Below, piece by piece: positions 1-8,900 of a stretch of 41,726 bases of DNA. The position numbers and the translations under genes are program-made. This DNA comes from CAYUMU01 sp964445985 (lineage in GTDB: Bacteria > Planctomycetota > Planctomycetia > Pirellulales > S012-138). Numbering within the stretch: the stretch's first letter is position 1; each line of letters begins with the position of its first letter. Location of the stretch: contig CAYUMU010000065.1 of the NCBI GenBank assembly GCA_964445985.1, positions 1 through 41,726 of the forward strand, read 5' to 3'. The notes below the pieces were generated by a model, which was not told the origin of the DNA, searched no databases, and saw only the letters and a program-made list of their open reading frames with translations.

Positions 1-20
1 CACCGTGAGCATTCGGCCCA

Positions 21-52
21 CATTGCGGCAGGCATTTGCCTGCCCTACATTT
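21..52. repeat. Palindromic intergenic repeat, copy 1
   Basis: The perfect 8-bp arms GGCAGGCA (27-34) and TGCCTGCC (37-44) are separated by TT. They sit in a longer conserved block that recurs at 10136-10167. The repeat lies just past the 3' end of topA, so its hairpin could help end topA transcription, but no T-tract follows on the minus strand. Confidence 0.7.
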
Positions 53-61
53 ACTCTCAAA

Positions 62-97
62 TACCAGCCCCCAATCCCCAGCCCCTAGCCCCCCTTT
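62..97. repeat. C-rich CAGCCCC-type intergenic repeat, copy 1
   Basis: This C-rich stretch on the plus strand begins with a 22-bp segment (65-86) that is identical to 38378-38399. Related, more degenerate copies lie at 21807-21865 and, inverted, at 25301-25341. It overlaps the last codons and stop of topA. The complementary strand has several runs of three or more G, so a G-quadruplex is possible. Confidence 0.65.
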
Positions 98-2844
98 TTC
101 TTCTTCGCCGCCTTCTTGCCAGCCTTCTTCGCCGCTTTCTTCGTGGCCGCCTTTTTCTTTGCCGCTTTCTTCTTTGCCGCTTTCTTCTTCCGTTTCTTCC
201 CGCCCCCCTTGGCGGCTCTGTCCGCTAGCAGTTCCAGGGCCATCGCCTCCGTCAGGCTTTCCACTTCCATATCCTTGGGCAGCGAGGCGTTGGTCTCGCC
301 GTCGGTCACATAAGGGCCAAACCGCCCTTGCAACAGTTGAATTTTGGTATTCGTGATCGGCGATTCGCCAAACTCTTTCAGTGGCGCTTTCGGCGCGCGG
401 CCAAAGCTGCGGCCACCCGTCTTGGGCTGCGCCAGCAATTCCACGGCCTGCTCGCGCGTGACGTCCAGCGGCGACATCTCGGCCGTCAAGCTCCGCGATT
501 CATCGTTCCATTTAACATAGGGTCCGTAGCGGCCGTTGTAGGCCACGATCGGCTCGCCATCTTCGGGGTGAGGCCCCAGGTCGCGCGGCAGCGAGAGCAA
601 TTGCAGCGCCGTCTCCAGGTGCACCTCCTCGGCCTGCATCCCTTTGAGCAGCGAGGCATTCTGGGGCTTTTCTTCGTCGTCGCTGCTGCCGCGCTGCACG
701 TAGGGGCCAAACCGGCCCTGCTTCAGGAAGACCGGCTTGCCGGTCTCGGGGCAAAGGCCCAGCGGTTCTTCGGCCCGCTGGGCCTGGTCGAGCAACTGCC
801 GGGCTTTTTCCAAAGTGACTTCGTCCGGAGCCCAATCCTCGGGCAGCGAACCGCGGCGTTCCCCCTGTTCGATGAACGGCCCGTAGCGGCCCACCCGCAC
901 GTAAATCGGTTCTTCGCCTTCAATCAATTCGTGTGGTTTGCCCACCGCGAACTGGCACACGGAGCGCACGTCGATTTCGCCCAGCTTGTTTTCGACCTGC
1001 TTTTTGAGTCCCCCTTCCGGCCCATGACCGTCGTCGCCTTCCCCATCGCCAAAGTAGAACCGGCGCAGGTACTTCACGTGGCCCGTATCGCCCTGTTCGC
1101 CGCGACTGATGGCGTCGAGCTCGTCTTCCAGCTTGGCCGTGAAATCGTAATTCACCAGCGAGGGGAAGTAGCGTTCCATCAGGTTCACCACCGCCATGGC
1201 CGTCCAGGTGGGGGCCAGCGCGTTCCCTCGCTTGATCACATAGTTGCGGTTGAGAATGGTGTCGATAATCGAGGCATAGGTGCTGGGCCGGCCGATGCCC
1301 ATTTGCTCGAGGGTGCGCGTCAGCGTGGCCTCGGTGAACCGCGCGGGGGGCTGCGTGGTATGGCCCTTGGGATCGAGCGCGCGGCAGTCGAGCTTCTCGC
1401 CCACCTTCACGTCGGGCAGCACGGTTTCCTGGTCGGCCAGTTCGGCCTGAGGATCGTCGGAGCCTTCGACATAGGCCCGCAGATAACCGGGGAAGTCGAT
1501 GGTTTTTCCGCCCACCTGAAATTCGGCGGTCTCTCCGCTGGGGGTCTCGCCGGCAATGGTAATCGTGATCCGGCGGCCCCGGGCGTTCTCCATCTGGCAA
1601 GCGACCGTCCGCTTCCAGATCATTTCGTACAGCTTGAACTCGTCGTCGTTCAGTTCGCTGCGCAGCGACTCCGGCATCCGGAACGTATTGCCGGCCGGCC
1701 GAATGGCTTCGTGCGCCTCCTGGGCGTTCTTCACCTTGGTGGCGTAGGTGCGCGGTTGCGGTGGCAAGTAGTCCTTGCCGTACTGGGCCTCGACCAGGGT
1801 CCGGGCAGCCGTCACGGCCTCTTCGCTGAGGGCCGTGGAGTCGGTTCGCATGTAAGTGATATGGCCGTTCTGGTACAGGCTTTGCGCAATCTGCATGGTC
1901 CGCTTGGCGGTGAACCGCAGCTTGCGATTGCCTTCTTGCTGCAGGGTGCTGGTGGTGAACGGCGGGTAGGGCTTCGAGGTATAGGGTTTGTCGTCCAGCG
2001 ACTGCACCGTGAACGCACTCTTGCGGAGCCCCTCGGCCAGGTCGCTGGCCTGCTGCTCATTGAGCAGCAGCACCTGCCCTTCTTTGAGTTGGCCCGTTTG
2101 GGCGTCGAAATCTTTGGCGGCCGGAATGCGTTTTCCGCCCACGCGAACCAGCGGGGCGGGAAAGCTGGCGGCGGTTTCTTGTTTGGCGAAGGTTCCCAGC
2201 AGGTCCCAATAGTTGGCCGCGGTGAACAAGATGCGCTCTCGTTCGCGCTCCACCACCAACCGCACGGCGACGCTTTGCACGCGGCCGGCGCTGCGGGCAA
2301 TGCCGCCCAGTTTGCGCCATAATAATTGGGAAACGTCGTACCCATACAGGCGATCGAGAATGCGGCGGGTTTCCTGGGCGCGAACCAGGTCGTTATCGAT
2401 CAACCGCGGATTGGCGATCGCCTTTTGGATGGCGTCGGCCGTGATTTCGTGAAACACCATGCGATGCACCGGGATCGAGGGCTTGAGCACCTCTTGCAGG
2501 TGCCAGCTAATCGCTTCCCCTTCGCGGTCTTCGTCCGTCGCCAGGTAAAGTTCGGGGGCTTGTTGCAGCAAACCTTGCAGTTTTTTTACCTGGTCGCGTT
2601 TGTCGGCCGTGACCACGTAAAAGGGTTCGAAGTCGCTCTCGACATTCACCCCCAGGTAGGCCCAGGCCTCGCCCTGATACTTGGCGGGCAATTGTTTTTT
2701 GTTTTCGGGAAGATCGCGAATGTGGCCAATGCTGGCTTCAATCACGAAATTGTTGCCCAAAAACTTGCTGATCGTGCGCGCCTTGGCGGGCGATTCGACA
2801 ATCACCAATGGTTTACCAGTTCGCGGAGCGTTTTTTTCGGCCAT
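85..2844 (-). CDS. topA: DNA topoisomerase I (type IA) with histone-H1-like tail
   Basis: This enzyme relaxes negatively supercoiled DNA by transient single-strand cleavage. The chosen ATG at 2844 gives 919 aa. The TOPRIM domain is clear, with VESPAK (catalytic Glu17) and DEDREGE at 104-110. The active-site tyrosine is Tyr331 in the ITYMRTDS motif. The C-terminal third carries at least four short repeats of the type GRYGPFIEQG, GRFGPYVQRG, GRYGPYVKWN and GRFGPYVTDG. These are the topoisomerase C-terminal repeats found where E. coli TopA has Cys4 zinc ribbons, and no such Cys clusters are visible here. The protein ends in about 40 residues that are almost only Lys and Ala, resembling histone H1 tails and probably binding DNA. 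An in-frame upstream start at 2904 would add 20 unconserved residues. It diverges from the gene at 3143. Confidence 0.97.
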   Translation of the reverse strand: MAEKNAPRTGKPLVIVESPAKARTISKFLGNNFVIEASIGHIRDLPENKKQLPAKYQGEAWAYLGVNVESDFEPFYVVTADKRDQVKKLQGLLQQAPELYLATDEDREGEAISWHLQEVLKPSIPVHRMVFHEITADAIQKAIANPRLIDNDLVRAQETRRILDRLYGYDVSQLLWRKLGGIARSAGRVQSVAVRLVVERERERILFTAANYWDLLGTFAKQETAASFPAPLVRVGGKRIPAAKDFDAQTGQLKEGQVLLLNEQQASDLAEGLRKSAFTVQSLDDKPYTSKPYPPFTTSTLQQEGNRKLRFTAKRTMQIAQSLYQNGHITYMRTDSTALSEEAVTAARTLVEAQYGKDYLPPQPRTYATKVKNAQEAHEAIRPAGNTFRMPESLRSELNDDEFKLYEMIWKRTVACQMENARGRRITITIAGETPSGETAEFQVGGKTIDFPGYLRAYVEGSDDPQAELADQETVLPDVKVGEKLDCRALDPKGHTTQPPARFTEATLTRTLEQMGIGRPSTYASIIDTILNRNYVIKRGNALAPTWTAMAVVNLMERYFPSLVNYDFTAKLEDELDAISRGEQGDTGHVKYLRRFYFGDGEGDDGHGPEGGLKKQVENKLGEIDVRSVCQFAVGKPHELIEGEEPIYVRVGRYGPFIEQGERRGSLPEDWAPDEVTLEKARQLLDQAQRAEEPLGLCPETGKPVFLKQGRFGPYVQRGSSDDEEKPQNASLLKGMQAEEVHLETALQLLSLPRDLGPHPEDGEPIVAYNGRYGPYVKWNDESRSLTAEMSPLDVTREQAVELLAQPKTGGRSFGRAPKAPLKEFGESPITNTKIQLLQGRFGPYVTDGETNASLPKDMEVESLTEAMALELLADRAAKGGGKKRKKKAAKKKAAKKKAATKKAAKKAGKKAAKKKKGG

Positions 2845-3142
2845 GGGGGGTTGTCGTGAGCAGTGGTCTAGAGAGGTGGAGGGGCGATCCGGTTTGCCAG
2901 ACACTCGTGGCTTTGCGGGGTTGGCAGAACCTTAGCCGCGCGCCTTGCAATTGGTCAAGCATATATGGCGAACCGACGCTGGCATGCCATACCCTTGATT
3001 GGGATTGCATTTAAGCACCTCATGCCTACAATCAGCACGGATTAGCCAGCCGAACCAGATCGCTCACAGTTACCGTCCTTTTGTGGCGGCTGTCAAGGGT
3101 CGTTACCCTCGGAGTGGCACACCCAACCAGCAGCAGGATGAC

Positions 3143-5533
3143 ATGGCCAGCCCTTTTCGCGGTTTCCGCAAATACCAGAAGGCGTTCCTCGCGGTGCTCT
3201 GCGTCGTGCTCATGTTCGCATTCGTTTTTATGGACATGGGTTGCGATCCTCGCAGCGGAAACGATTCCGTGGTTGCCGAAACGAACTTCGGCGACATCCA
3301 TCGATCCAAGCTGAACCAATTGAAAGCCGCGCGGAATATCGCCAACGGATTTATTGGCCAGCTGATTGGAGCGCAGGCATTCTTTGGCTCGGCTGACGAC
3401 CGCAGTCTGATCAACAGTTACCTCATGACTCAAAAAGCTCAAGAGCTGGGGATGGTTGTCACCGACCAGGCCGTGCTCGATTTTATCAACGACCTGTCGG
3501 TGTATCTCGGCATGGACGGCATGCCCAAGCAGCGGATTCAAGATGCGCTGGATAAATCCAACACTTCGCAGGGGCAGCTCCTGGCGGCACTGCGAATCGA
3601 ATTGCAGGCAGCCTGGCTCTATCAACAATATTTTGCTCCCGAGTTCATGGAGTCGCGCACGCCGGCCGAGCGTTGGCGGTTTTTCGAACGCGTGCATCGT
3701 CAGGTGCAAGCTCAAGCCCTGGCCGTGCCGGTTTCGGCATTCCTGGACAAGGTGCCCGAGCCCACGGGCGCTCAGTTGCAAGAGTTCTTCGAGCGCTACA
3801 AGAACGAGGACTACAATCCCGACTTCCCCGATCCGGGTTTCCGCCAGCCGCAGCGGACGAGCTTCCAGTACGTGGTGGCCGACTACAGTGCGGTGCTGGA
3901 GGCGGTGACGCCCACCATTACCGACGAAGAAGTCAAAAAGTACTACGAAGACAACCAACAGCTATTCCGCTGGTCCGGCTTTCAAGAAGTTGCCCCCAGC
4001 GACGATCCGCGGGGCAATTCGGCGCCCCCCATGGAAGACAGCGCGCCGCCGGCCGCCACGCCCCCCGCTACCACGCCCCCCGCTACCATGCCCCCCGCTA
4101 CTACGCCCCCGGCCAACAATCCTCCGGCCGATAATGATCCGCCGCCCGCCAAGCCAGAAGAAGGCGCCCAGCGGGCTGGCAAGCCTCGGTTCTTCCCGGT
4201 GGCTTTCCAGGCGAACGATGGTCAGGAAACGCCAGCGACCACGCCGCCAGCGACCACGCCGCCTGCTCTGACGCCGCCTGCCGGCGCAACGCCCGCGGCC
4301 GAAGGCGCGGCCCCCGCCGCTGCCAATGAGGGCGATACCGCGCCGGTTGAAGCACCCGTGGCCGATCCCGCGGCGACCCCCGAAACTGCCGCCCCCGAGG
4401 CCTTGCCCGATCGCGAAACCTTGGAAGAGCTGGTCCGCGAAACGCTGACCATTCCCAACAACATTTTGGGCGGCCCCAATCCCCAGTTCGAGCCGCTGTG
4501 GAAAGTGGAGCAAAACATTCGCGAGCGTTTGGCCCGAGAACGCGCCGCCGAATGGATTCTCAATGGCAAGTCGAGGCAAATGACGGGTCTCCGCGAAATT
4601 CGCTCGCAGCTGGCCAAGCTGACCAGCCAATGGCGCGACGCCTACGTGCGTTTTGCCGAAGACCCCAAGTATTTGGAAGAAGCTCGAGAGAAGCTGGAGA
4701 AGCAAGCGGCTCAGATCGCCACCGATGCGATCAACTCCAGCTTCTTCAAGCTCGAGCCTCCCACGGGCAACCTCACGCTTCGCGAATTAATGGACCAAAC
4801 CGAGCTGGGTAAGTCCCAGTTGATTCCCAATTCGGCCAATGCAGCGCCGCCACGGGGCGGGCCGGGATTCGCCGACGCCTTTGTGCGGTCAACCATGTTC
4901 GATCCGAGCCTTTCCCAATCGACCGATGTCGATCAGAACGTCTTCTTGTTCTGGAAGGTGAACGAGCGACCGGAGTTCGTGCCCAAAAGCCTAGAAGAAG
5001 TCAAAGACCAGGTGATCACGGCCTGGAAAATGATTGAAGCCCGCAAGCTGGCGATGAGCGAGGCCCAGGCATTGGAGTCCAAAGCCCGCGATGGCAACAA
5101 GCCGCTCACGGAGCTCTCGTTTGCGAACGAGTCGGGCATCAGCCTGCCGCCACTCACGTGGTTGGAGCAAACCATGTCGCAGTTTGGCCAGCGTGGTGGG
5201 CTGCAAGAGTCGCAACTGCCCGAAGAGATCAAGTCGCCCGGCTTGGACCTGCGGAAAACGCTGTTCAATTTGGAAAATGGCGAATACGGCGTGTCGTTCA
5301 ACCAGCCCCAAACGATCGTTTACGTGCTGCACGTGACGGGTTCAACCAGCGTGATGGGCGGGCGGCAGATTTCAGAGCAGAATGCCCGTAGAAACTTCAT
5401 GGCCGAGCCGTTCCGCACCTATGCTCAAGCAGCCCAGCTCGATTACATGGAGCTGCAGCGCGAGTTTCTGCTTGAGCTTCATCAAGAGTACGATGTGAAC
5501 ATTGTGCAAGAGCTGAGCGGGCGCGGCTTCTAG
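3143..5533 (+). CDS. Membrane-anchored SurA/PpiD-like protein with Pro-rich linkers
   Basis: The 796-aa protein starts at an ATG preceded by AGGA about 5 nt upstream. One N-terminal transmembrane segment (about residues 14-32) follows a basic start, so the bulk should face the periplasm. The following region (KLNQLKAARN, then a helical stretch and ITDEEVKKYYEDN) resembles the N-terminal chaperone domain of SurA/PpiD-type peptidyl-prolyl isomerases. I do not see a convincing parvulin catalytic domain. Two low-complexity linkers rich in Pro, Ala and Thr (about residues 300-335 and 360-425) interrupt the fold. They are encoded by 15-bp tandem repeats. The role is inferred to be folding or quality control of exported proteins. 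The stop overlaps a possible GTG start of the next gene, so the two are probably cotranscribed. Confidence 0.7.
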   Translation: MASPFRGFRKYQKAFLAVLCVVLMFAFVFMDMGCDPRSGNDSVVAETNFGDIHRSKLNQLKAARNIANGFIGQLIGAQAFFGSADDRSLINSYLMTQKAQELGMVVTDQAVLDFINDLSVYLGMDGMPKQRIQDALDKSNTSQGQLLAALRIELQAAWLYQQYFAPEFMESRTPAERWRFFERVHRQVQAQALAVPVSAFLDKVPEPTGAQLQEFFERYKNEDYNPDFPDPGFRQPQRTSFQYVVADYSAVLEAVTPTITDEEVKKYYEDNQQLFRWSGFQEVAPSDDPRGNSAPPMEDSAPPAATPPATTPPATMPPATTPPANNPPADNDPPPAKPEEGAQRAGKPRFFPVAFQANDGQETPATTPPATTPPALTPPAGATPAAEGAAPAAANEGDTAPVEAPVADPAATPETAAPEALPDRETLEELVRETLTIPNNILGGPNPQFEPLWKVEQNIRERLARERAAEWILNGKSRQMTGLREIRSQLAKLTSQWRDAYVRFAEDPKYLEEAREKLEKQAAQIATDAINSSFFKLEPPTGNLTLRELMDQTELGKSQLIPNSANAAPPRGGPGFADAFVRSTMFDPSLSQSTDVDQNVFLFWKVNERPEFVPKSLEEVKDQVITAWKMIEARKLAMSEAQALESKARDGNKPLTELSFANESGISLPPLTWLEQTMSQFGQRGGLQESQLPEEIKSPGLDLRKTLFNLENGEYGVSFNQPQTIVYVLHVTGSTSVMGGRQISEQNARRNFMAEPFRTYAQAAQLDYMELQREFLLELHQEYDVNIVQELSGRGF
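4052..4111 (+). repeat. Four 15-bp tandem repeats inside a coding region
   Basis: The four units 4052-4066, 4067-4081, 4082-4096 and 4097-4111 have consensus GCTACCACGCCCCCC. They encode Ala-Thr-Thr-Pro-Pro-like pentapeptides in the linker of the SurA-like protein. The in-frame unit length means copy number could change without breaking the gene. Confidence 0.85.
4235..4279 (+). repeat. Three 15-bp tandem repeats inside a coding region
   Basis: Units at 4235, 4250 and 4265 follow GCGACCACGCCGCCA with changes in the last copy. They encode the same Ala-Thr-Thr-Pro-Pro type of pentapeptide as the array at 4052-4111, with different third-position choices. Confidence 0.8.
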
Positions 5534-5574
5534 TGCGAACCAGCCGCGCTCCCTCCGAAGTTGCCCCCCCTGCC

Positions 5575-6369
5575 ATGCCACCCGATTCGCCTCAGCTACA
5601 AGTTGCCATCGCCGCCGCCAAACGGGGCGGCGATGTACTCACGCGCTACTTTCACGAAGGCGTGACGATGCGCAGCAAGGCGGTCTCGGACCTGGTATCC
5701 GACGCCGATGTCGAAGCCGAACAGGCAATCGTGGCCGCCATTGCCGCGGCCTATCCCAGCCATGCCGTGCTGGGTGAGGAATCGCATCACGGCGACGTGA
5801 CCGCTTCGCACTTATGGGTGGTCGATCCGCTCGATGGCACCACGAACTTTGCCCATCAGATCCCGCACTTTGCCGTTTCGATCGGCTATTACGAGCAGGG
5901 CGTGGCCCAGCTGGGCGTGATCTTCAATCCCATTCGCAACGATTGGTACGTGGCCGCGCGCGGCGGCGGTGCCTGGTGCAATGATCGCCCGGTGCATGTG
6001 AATCGGCAGCAATCGCTGAGCGAAACCCTGATCGGCGTGGGCTTTTACTACGACCGCGGGGCCATGATGGAAGCCACGCTGGGGGCCATTCGCGAACTGT
6101 TTGGACAGCAAATCCATGGCATCCGCCGCTTTGGCACGGCGTCGCTCGACCTGGCCCAGGTGGGCCTGGGCATGTACGCGGCCTACTTTGAATATCTGCT
6201 TTCGCCCTGGGATTTTGCCGCGGGCAGGCTGTTTGTGGAAGAAGCCGGCGGCCAGGTAACGGACTGCCTGGGGCGACCGTTGCCGCTGGCCAGAAGCAGC
6301 GTGCTGGCTTCCAATGGGCTGCTGCACCAGGCCGTGCAAGATATCGTGGGACCGCGGTACACCGCCTGA
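5575..6369 (+). CDS. Inositol monophosphatase family protein
   Basis: This is a metal-dependent phosphatase of the inositol monophosphatase / SuhB / HisN-like family. The metal-binding motifs are clear: GEESH, then WVVDPLDGTTNFAH, and the C-terminal SPWDFAAGRLFVEEAGG. From the ATG at 5575 it has 264 aa, a typical family length. A GTG at 5533 that overlaps the previous stop would add 14 residues with no family similarity. Substrate cannot be read from the motifs. Inositol phosphate, histidinol phosphate and 3'-phosphoadenosine phosphate are all possible. It probably shares a transcript with the upstream gene. Confidence 0.93.
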   Translation: MPPDSPQLQVAIAAAKRGGDVLTRYFHEGVTMRSKAVSDLVSDADVEAEQAIVAAIAAAYPSHAVLGEESHHGDVTASHLWVVDPLDGTTNFAHQIPHFAVSIGYYEQGVAQLGVIFNPIRNDWYVAARGGGAWCNDRPVHVNRQQSLSETLIGVGFYYDRGAMMEATLGAIRELFGQQIHGIRRFGTASLDLAQVGLGMYAAYFEYLLSPWDFAAGRLFVEEAGGQVTDCLGRPLPLARSSVLASNGLLHQAVQDIVGPRYTA

Positions 6370-6472
6370 TGGCGAAGGCCCACGCGCTGGAATGGGGGAC
6401 CCATGCTGTTGCGGTCGCCCGGTTGGGAGGGTGAGTCTTCGGCCCCGCCCACCAGCGAGCCGGCGGCCCCGG

Positions 6473-7198
6473 CTAACGATCCGAGAACGTATCGTACTTG
6501 ATCACTTCAAACACCATCCAGCCGGGGTCTTTTCCGGCATCGTGTTTGAAGGAGAGCACGATTTGGGCGGTGCGAGGCGGCTCGTGCGAATCGTGGAGCC
6601 GGTAGGTCAGCCACACGTAGTCGTCATCGCCATCCCGTTCTTGTCGCGGCGAGCTCACGTATTCCAGATTGGCATCGGTTCCAAACCGCAGCACCGTGGC
6701 CGGCCCTGGTTCGGCGGCAAACCGAGCCAGGTTTTCTTCCAGTTCGGGATGGTTGGCATAGATGGCGTCGAGCTCGTCCACGCGCAGCTCGCGGCGCTGG
6801 GGCTCCAGCGTCATTTGATGGGCTTTGTTGGTCTCTCCACGAAGCATGTACCCAAACCACACTTCGGCCAACTGCTGGGCCTGCCGGCGGATCAACAGGT
6901 TATGAACGTACCATTGGCTCACGCCCGCGGCGCCGCAAATGGCGCCGAGGAACATCGCCGCGAACGCAAGTTTGCGTCCCCAGAGCGGCGGATCGTGAGA
7001 GACGATGCGACGCAAGGCCACGGCTGCCAGGCACACGGCGATCAGCGGCAGCCCCCAGAATACGGGGCCAAAGATGGCCAGACCCGAAGCGATCGCAATC
7101 ACGAACGCCACCACGGCCATCCCGCACACGGGGCGGTAGCTGGGGAGTTCCTCGAAATCGCCGGGCGATGTGCGTTGGGGTTGGTCGGTCGTCGTCAT
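6473..7198 (-). CDS. Hypothetical membrane protein
   Basis: This is a 241-aa protein of unknown function. A short cytoplasmic start is followed by hydrophobic segments at about residues 26-62 (likely two helices) and 77-98 (one helix). A soluble C-terminal domain of about 140 residues follows. The membrane part is similar in layout to DUF4190-like proteins. The tail begins QQLAEVWFGYMLRGETNKAH and ends in a beta-rich stretch (YVWLTYRLHD, AQIVLSFKHD), which may be a small NTF2-like or lipoprotein-like fold. It lies 14 bp downstream of the aminotransferase gene on the same strand, so the two probably form an operon. It converges with the phosphatase gene. Confidence 0.75.
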   Translation of the reverse strand: MTTTDQPQRTSPGDFEELPSYRPVCGMAVVAFVIAIASGLAIFGPVFWGLPLIAVCLAAVALRRIVSHDPPLWGRKLAFAAMFLGAICGAAGVSQWYVHNLLIRRQAQQLAEVWFGYMLRGETNKAHQMTLEPQRRELRVDELDAIYANHPELEENLARFAAEPGPATVLRFGTDANLEYVSSPRQERDGDDDYVWLTYRLHDSHEPPRTAQIVLSFKHDAGKDPGWMVFEVIKYDTFSDR

Positions 7199-7212
7199 AC
7201 CAGGCAGGGACT

Positions 7213-8571
7213 TCAGGCTAGAACTTCATCGAGCGCTTCACCCAGTATATTCACCATCCGCTCCAGTTGGGCCTCGCTGGCCACAAAGCAGGGGGCAAAA
7301 TTATAAACGTCGCCCCGTAGCCGCGTGATCATGCCCCGCTTCTGCGTGGCCTGGTGAACGCGGGGACCCGCCTGAGCGTTGGCCGGGAACTCGGCCTTGG
7401 TGGATTTATCGGCCACGATCTCCACGGCCGCCATGTAACCCAGGCCGCGCACGTCGCCCACGTGGGGATGCGACGCGAGCGATTGCAGCTTGTGTTGCAG
7501 CGCTTCGCCCAGTTGGCGAGATTGTTCCAGCAGGCCTTCGCGCTCGATGATCTCGAGATTGGCCAGCGCCACGGCGCAGCCAACCGGATGGGCGGAATAG
7601 GTGAAGGCGTGCATCCAAGTGAGGCCCGCGGCCGGCCCGTTGTGGATGGCTTCGGCAATTCGGTCGCTGATGCCGATGCCCCCCAGGGGGAAATATCCGC
7701 TGGTGACGCCTTTGGCGAACGACACGATGTCGGGCTCGATGCCGTACCGGCCCAAGGCAAACCAGTCGCCGGTTCGTCCGAAGCCGGTAATCACCTCGTC
7801 GGCAATCAGCAGCACATGGTGCCGGTCGCAAATCTGACGAATCCGCGGCCAATAGTCATCAGGCGCGGGGATCACGCCGCCGGCGCCTTGCACCGGTTCG
7901 CCAATGAATGCCGCCACGGTTTCGGGGCCTTGCCGCAAGATCTCCTCTTCGAGCAAATCGGCCGCGGCCTGGCCGGGCGTGCGATCATCGCCCGCGGCCG
8001 GCTTGAATTCAAAACGGTAAGGGTAGGGGCTCGCGATGTGCGAAAAACCGGGCACCCGCGGCTCAAACATCGGCCAGTACGAGGCAATGCCGGTGGCCGA
8101 CATCGCGGCCAGCGTGGTGCCGTGGTAAGCCCAGGCGCGGCTGATGACCTTGTACTTGCCGCCTTGCCCTTGGGTTTTCCAAAAGTAGCGGGCCGTTTTG
8201 AACGCCGACTCGTTGGCTTCGGCCCCGCCGCTGGTGAGAAAGAAATGGTTGATCGTAGGGTAACACAGCTCGGCCAGCCGTTCGCCCAGCGCGATCGCCG
8301 CCGGATTGCTGCTGCCGGCGTAGCAACTGGCATAGGCCAGGGTTTCCATTTGCCGGGCCGCGGCCGAGGCGAGCTCCTTGCGGCCGTGGCCTACCAGCAC
8401 GTTCCACAAGCCCGCCAGGGCATCGAGGAAGGGCTTGCCATCTTGATCGTACAGCAAGGCGCCGTCGCCCCGCGTCCACACGTGGGCGTGTTGCTGACTG
8501 GGCGGATGGTGCAGCGGATGGATCAGGTGGGCCTGATCGGCGAGCAATTGCTCAGCGGCGGGAATATCCAT
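7213..8571 (-). CDS. Class III aminotransferase (omega-amino acid type)
   Basis: This is a fold-type I, PLP-dependent transaminase of 452 aa. SGGAEANESAFKTARYF (113-129) binds the cofactor phosphate, Asp258 in IADEVITGFGRTG contacts the PLP ring nitrogen, and Lys287 in SFAKGVTSGYFPLGG is the Schiff-base lysine. Overall it most resembles the omega-amino acid:pyruvate / putrescine / adenosylmethionine-8-amino-7-oxononanoate group. The biotin-pathway enzyme BioA is in this superfamily and bioB lies in this window, but 25 kb away, and the sequence reads more like an omega-transaminase. Substrate is not determined. It is the first gene of a two-gene minus-strand unit. Confidence 0.9.
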   Translation of the reverse strand: MDIPAAEQLLADQAHLIHPLHHPPSQQHAHVWTRGDGALLYDQDGKPFLDALAGLWNVLVGHGRKELASAAARQMETLAYASCYAGSSNPAAIALGERLAELCYPTINHFFLTSGGAEANESAFKTARYFWKTQGQGGKYKVISRAWAYHGTTLAAMSATGIASYWPMFEPRVPGFSHIASPYPYRFEFKPAAGDDRTPGQAAADLLEEEILRQGPETVAAFIGEPVQGAGGVIPAPDDYWPRIRQICDRHHVLLIADEVITGFGRTGDWFALGRYGIEPDIVSFAKGVTSGYFPLGGIGISDRIAEAIHNGPAAGLTWMHAFTYSAHPVGCAVALANLEIIEREGLLEQSRQLGEALQHKLQSLASHPHVGDVRGLGYMAAVEIVADKSTKAEFPANAQAGPRVHQATQKRGMITRLRGDVYNFAPCFVASEAQLERMVNILGEALDEVLA

Positions 8572-8900
8572 GGGCGTGGTCGGTCCCCCGAGGGAAGGCG
8601 ATGCAACCGCTCAGACACACGTGGTCTGGCGGCGTTTCCCTTTGTTCTAACGAAGCGGGGCGGGATTTTCCATGAGCCCGCCGGAGGGGGAACGTTTGGA
8701 GCGCGGAGTTCGGAGTTTGGAATTCGGAGTGGAAGAAGGGGTGGTTATGGATTGTGGTTGTGACTGTAAGTGTCAAGAACTCCTCTTGGAGAAATTCCAC
8801 CGTGGCCTAGACTTAAGGTGTCACTCCCCGAACTGATTCCCGCAGGAACGGCATGCCAACCTTGAACAGCGAATTCGGCAATTTGAAGCCCGAGGGGGCG
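8572..8900. other. Intergenic region with a GAATTC-centred repeat
   Basis: This divergent region between the aminotransferase and dgt genes should hold both promoters, but I cannot place a convincing sigma-70 site. It contains a dispersed repeat at 8697-8742. The stretch 8853-8900 is open in the dgt frame, from ATG 8853. Confidence 0.5.
8697..8742 (-). repeat. GAATTC-centred dispersed repeat, copy 1
   Basis: GCGGAGTTCGG (8703-8713) and GGAATTCGGAGT (8719-8730) occur in reverse complement at 37111-37121 and 37101-37112. The two copies are therefore related and in opposite orientation. No open reading frame uses the element. Confidence 0.6.

Noticed and set aside
328..2322. 664-codon plus-strand open frame inside topA
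   Set aside because: It is entirely antisense to topA, has no recognisable domain, and is explained by codon bias.
6458..6474. AGCCGG/CCGGCT hairpin as a bidirectional terminator
   Set aside because: It overlaps a stop codon in GC-rich DNA and lacks a T-tract, so chance pairing is likely.
7213..8571. Aminotransferase as BioA of the biotin pathway
   Set aside because: The overall sequence fits omega-amino acid transaminases, and bioB is about 25 kb away with no other biotin genes.
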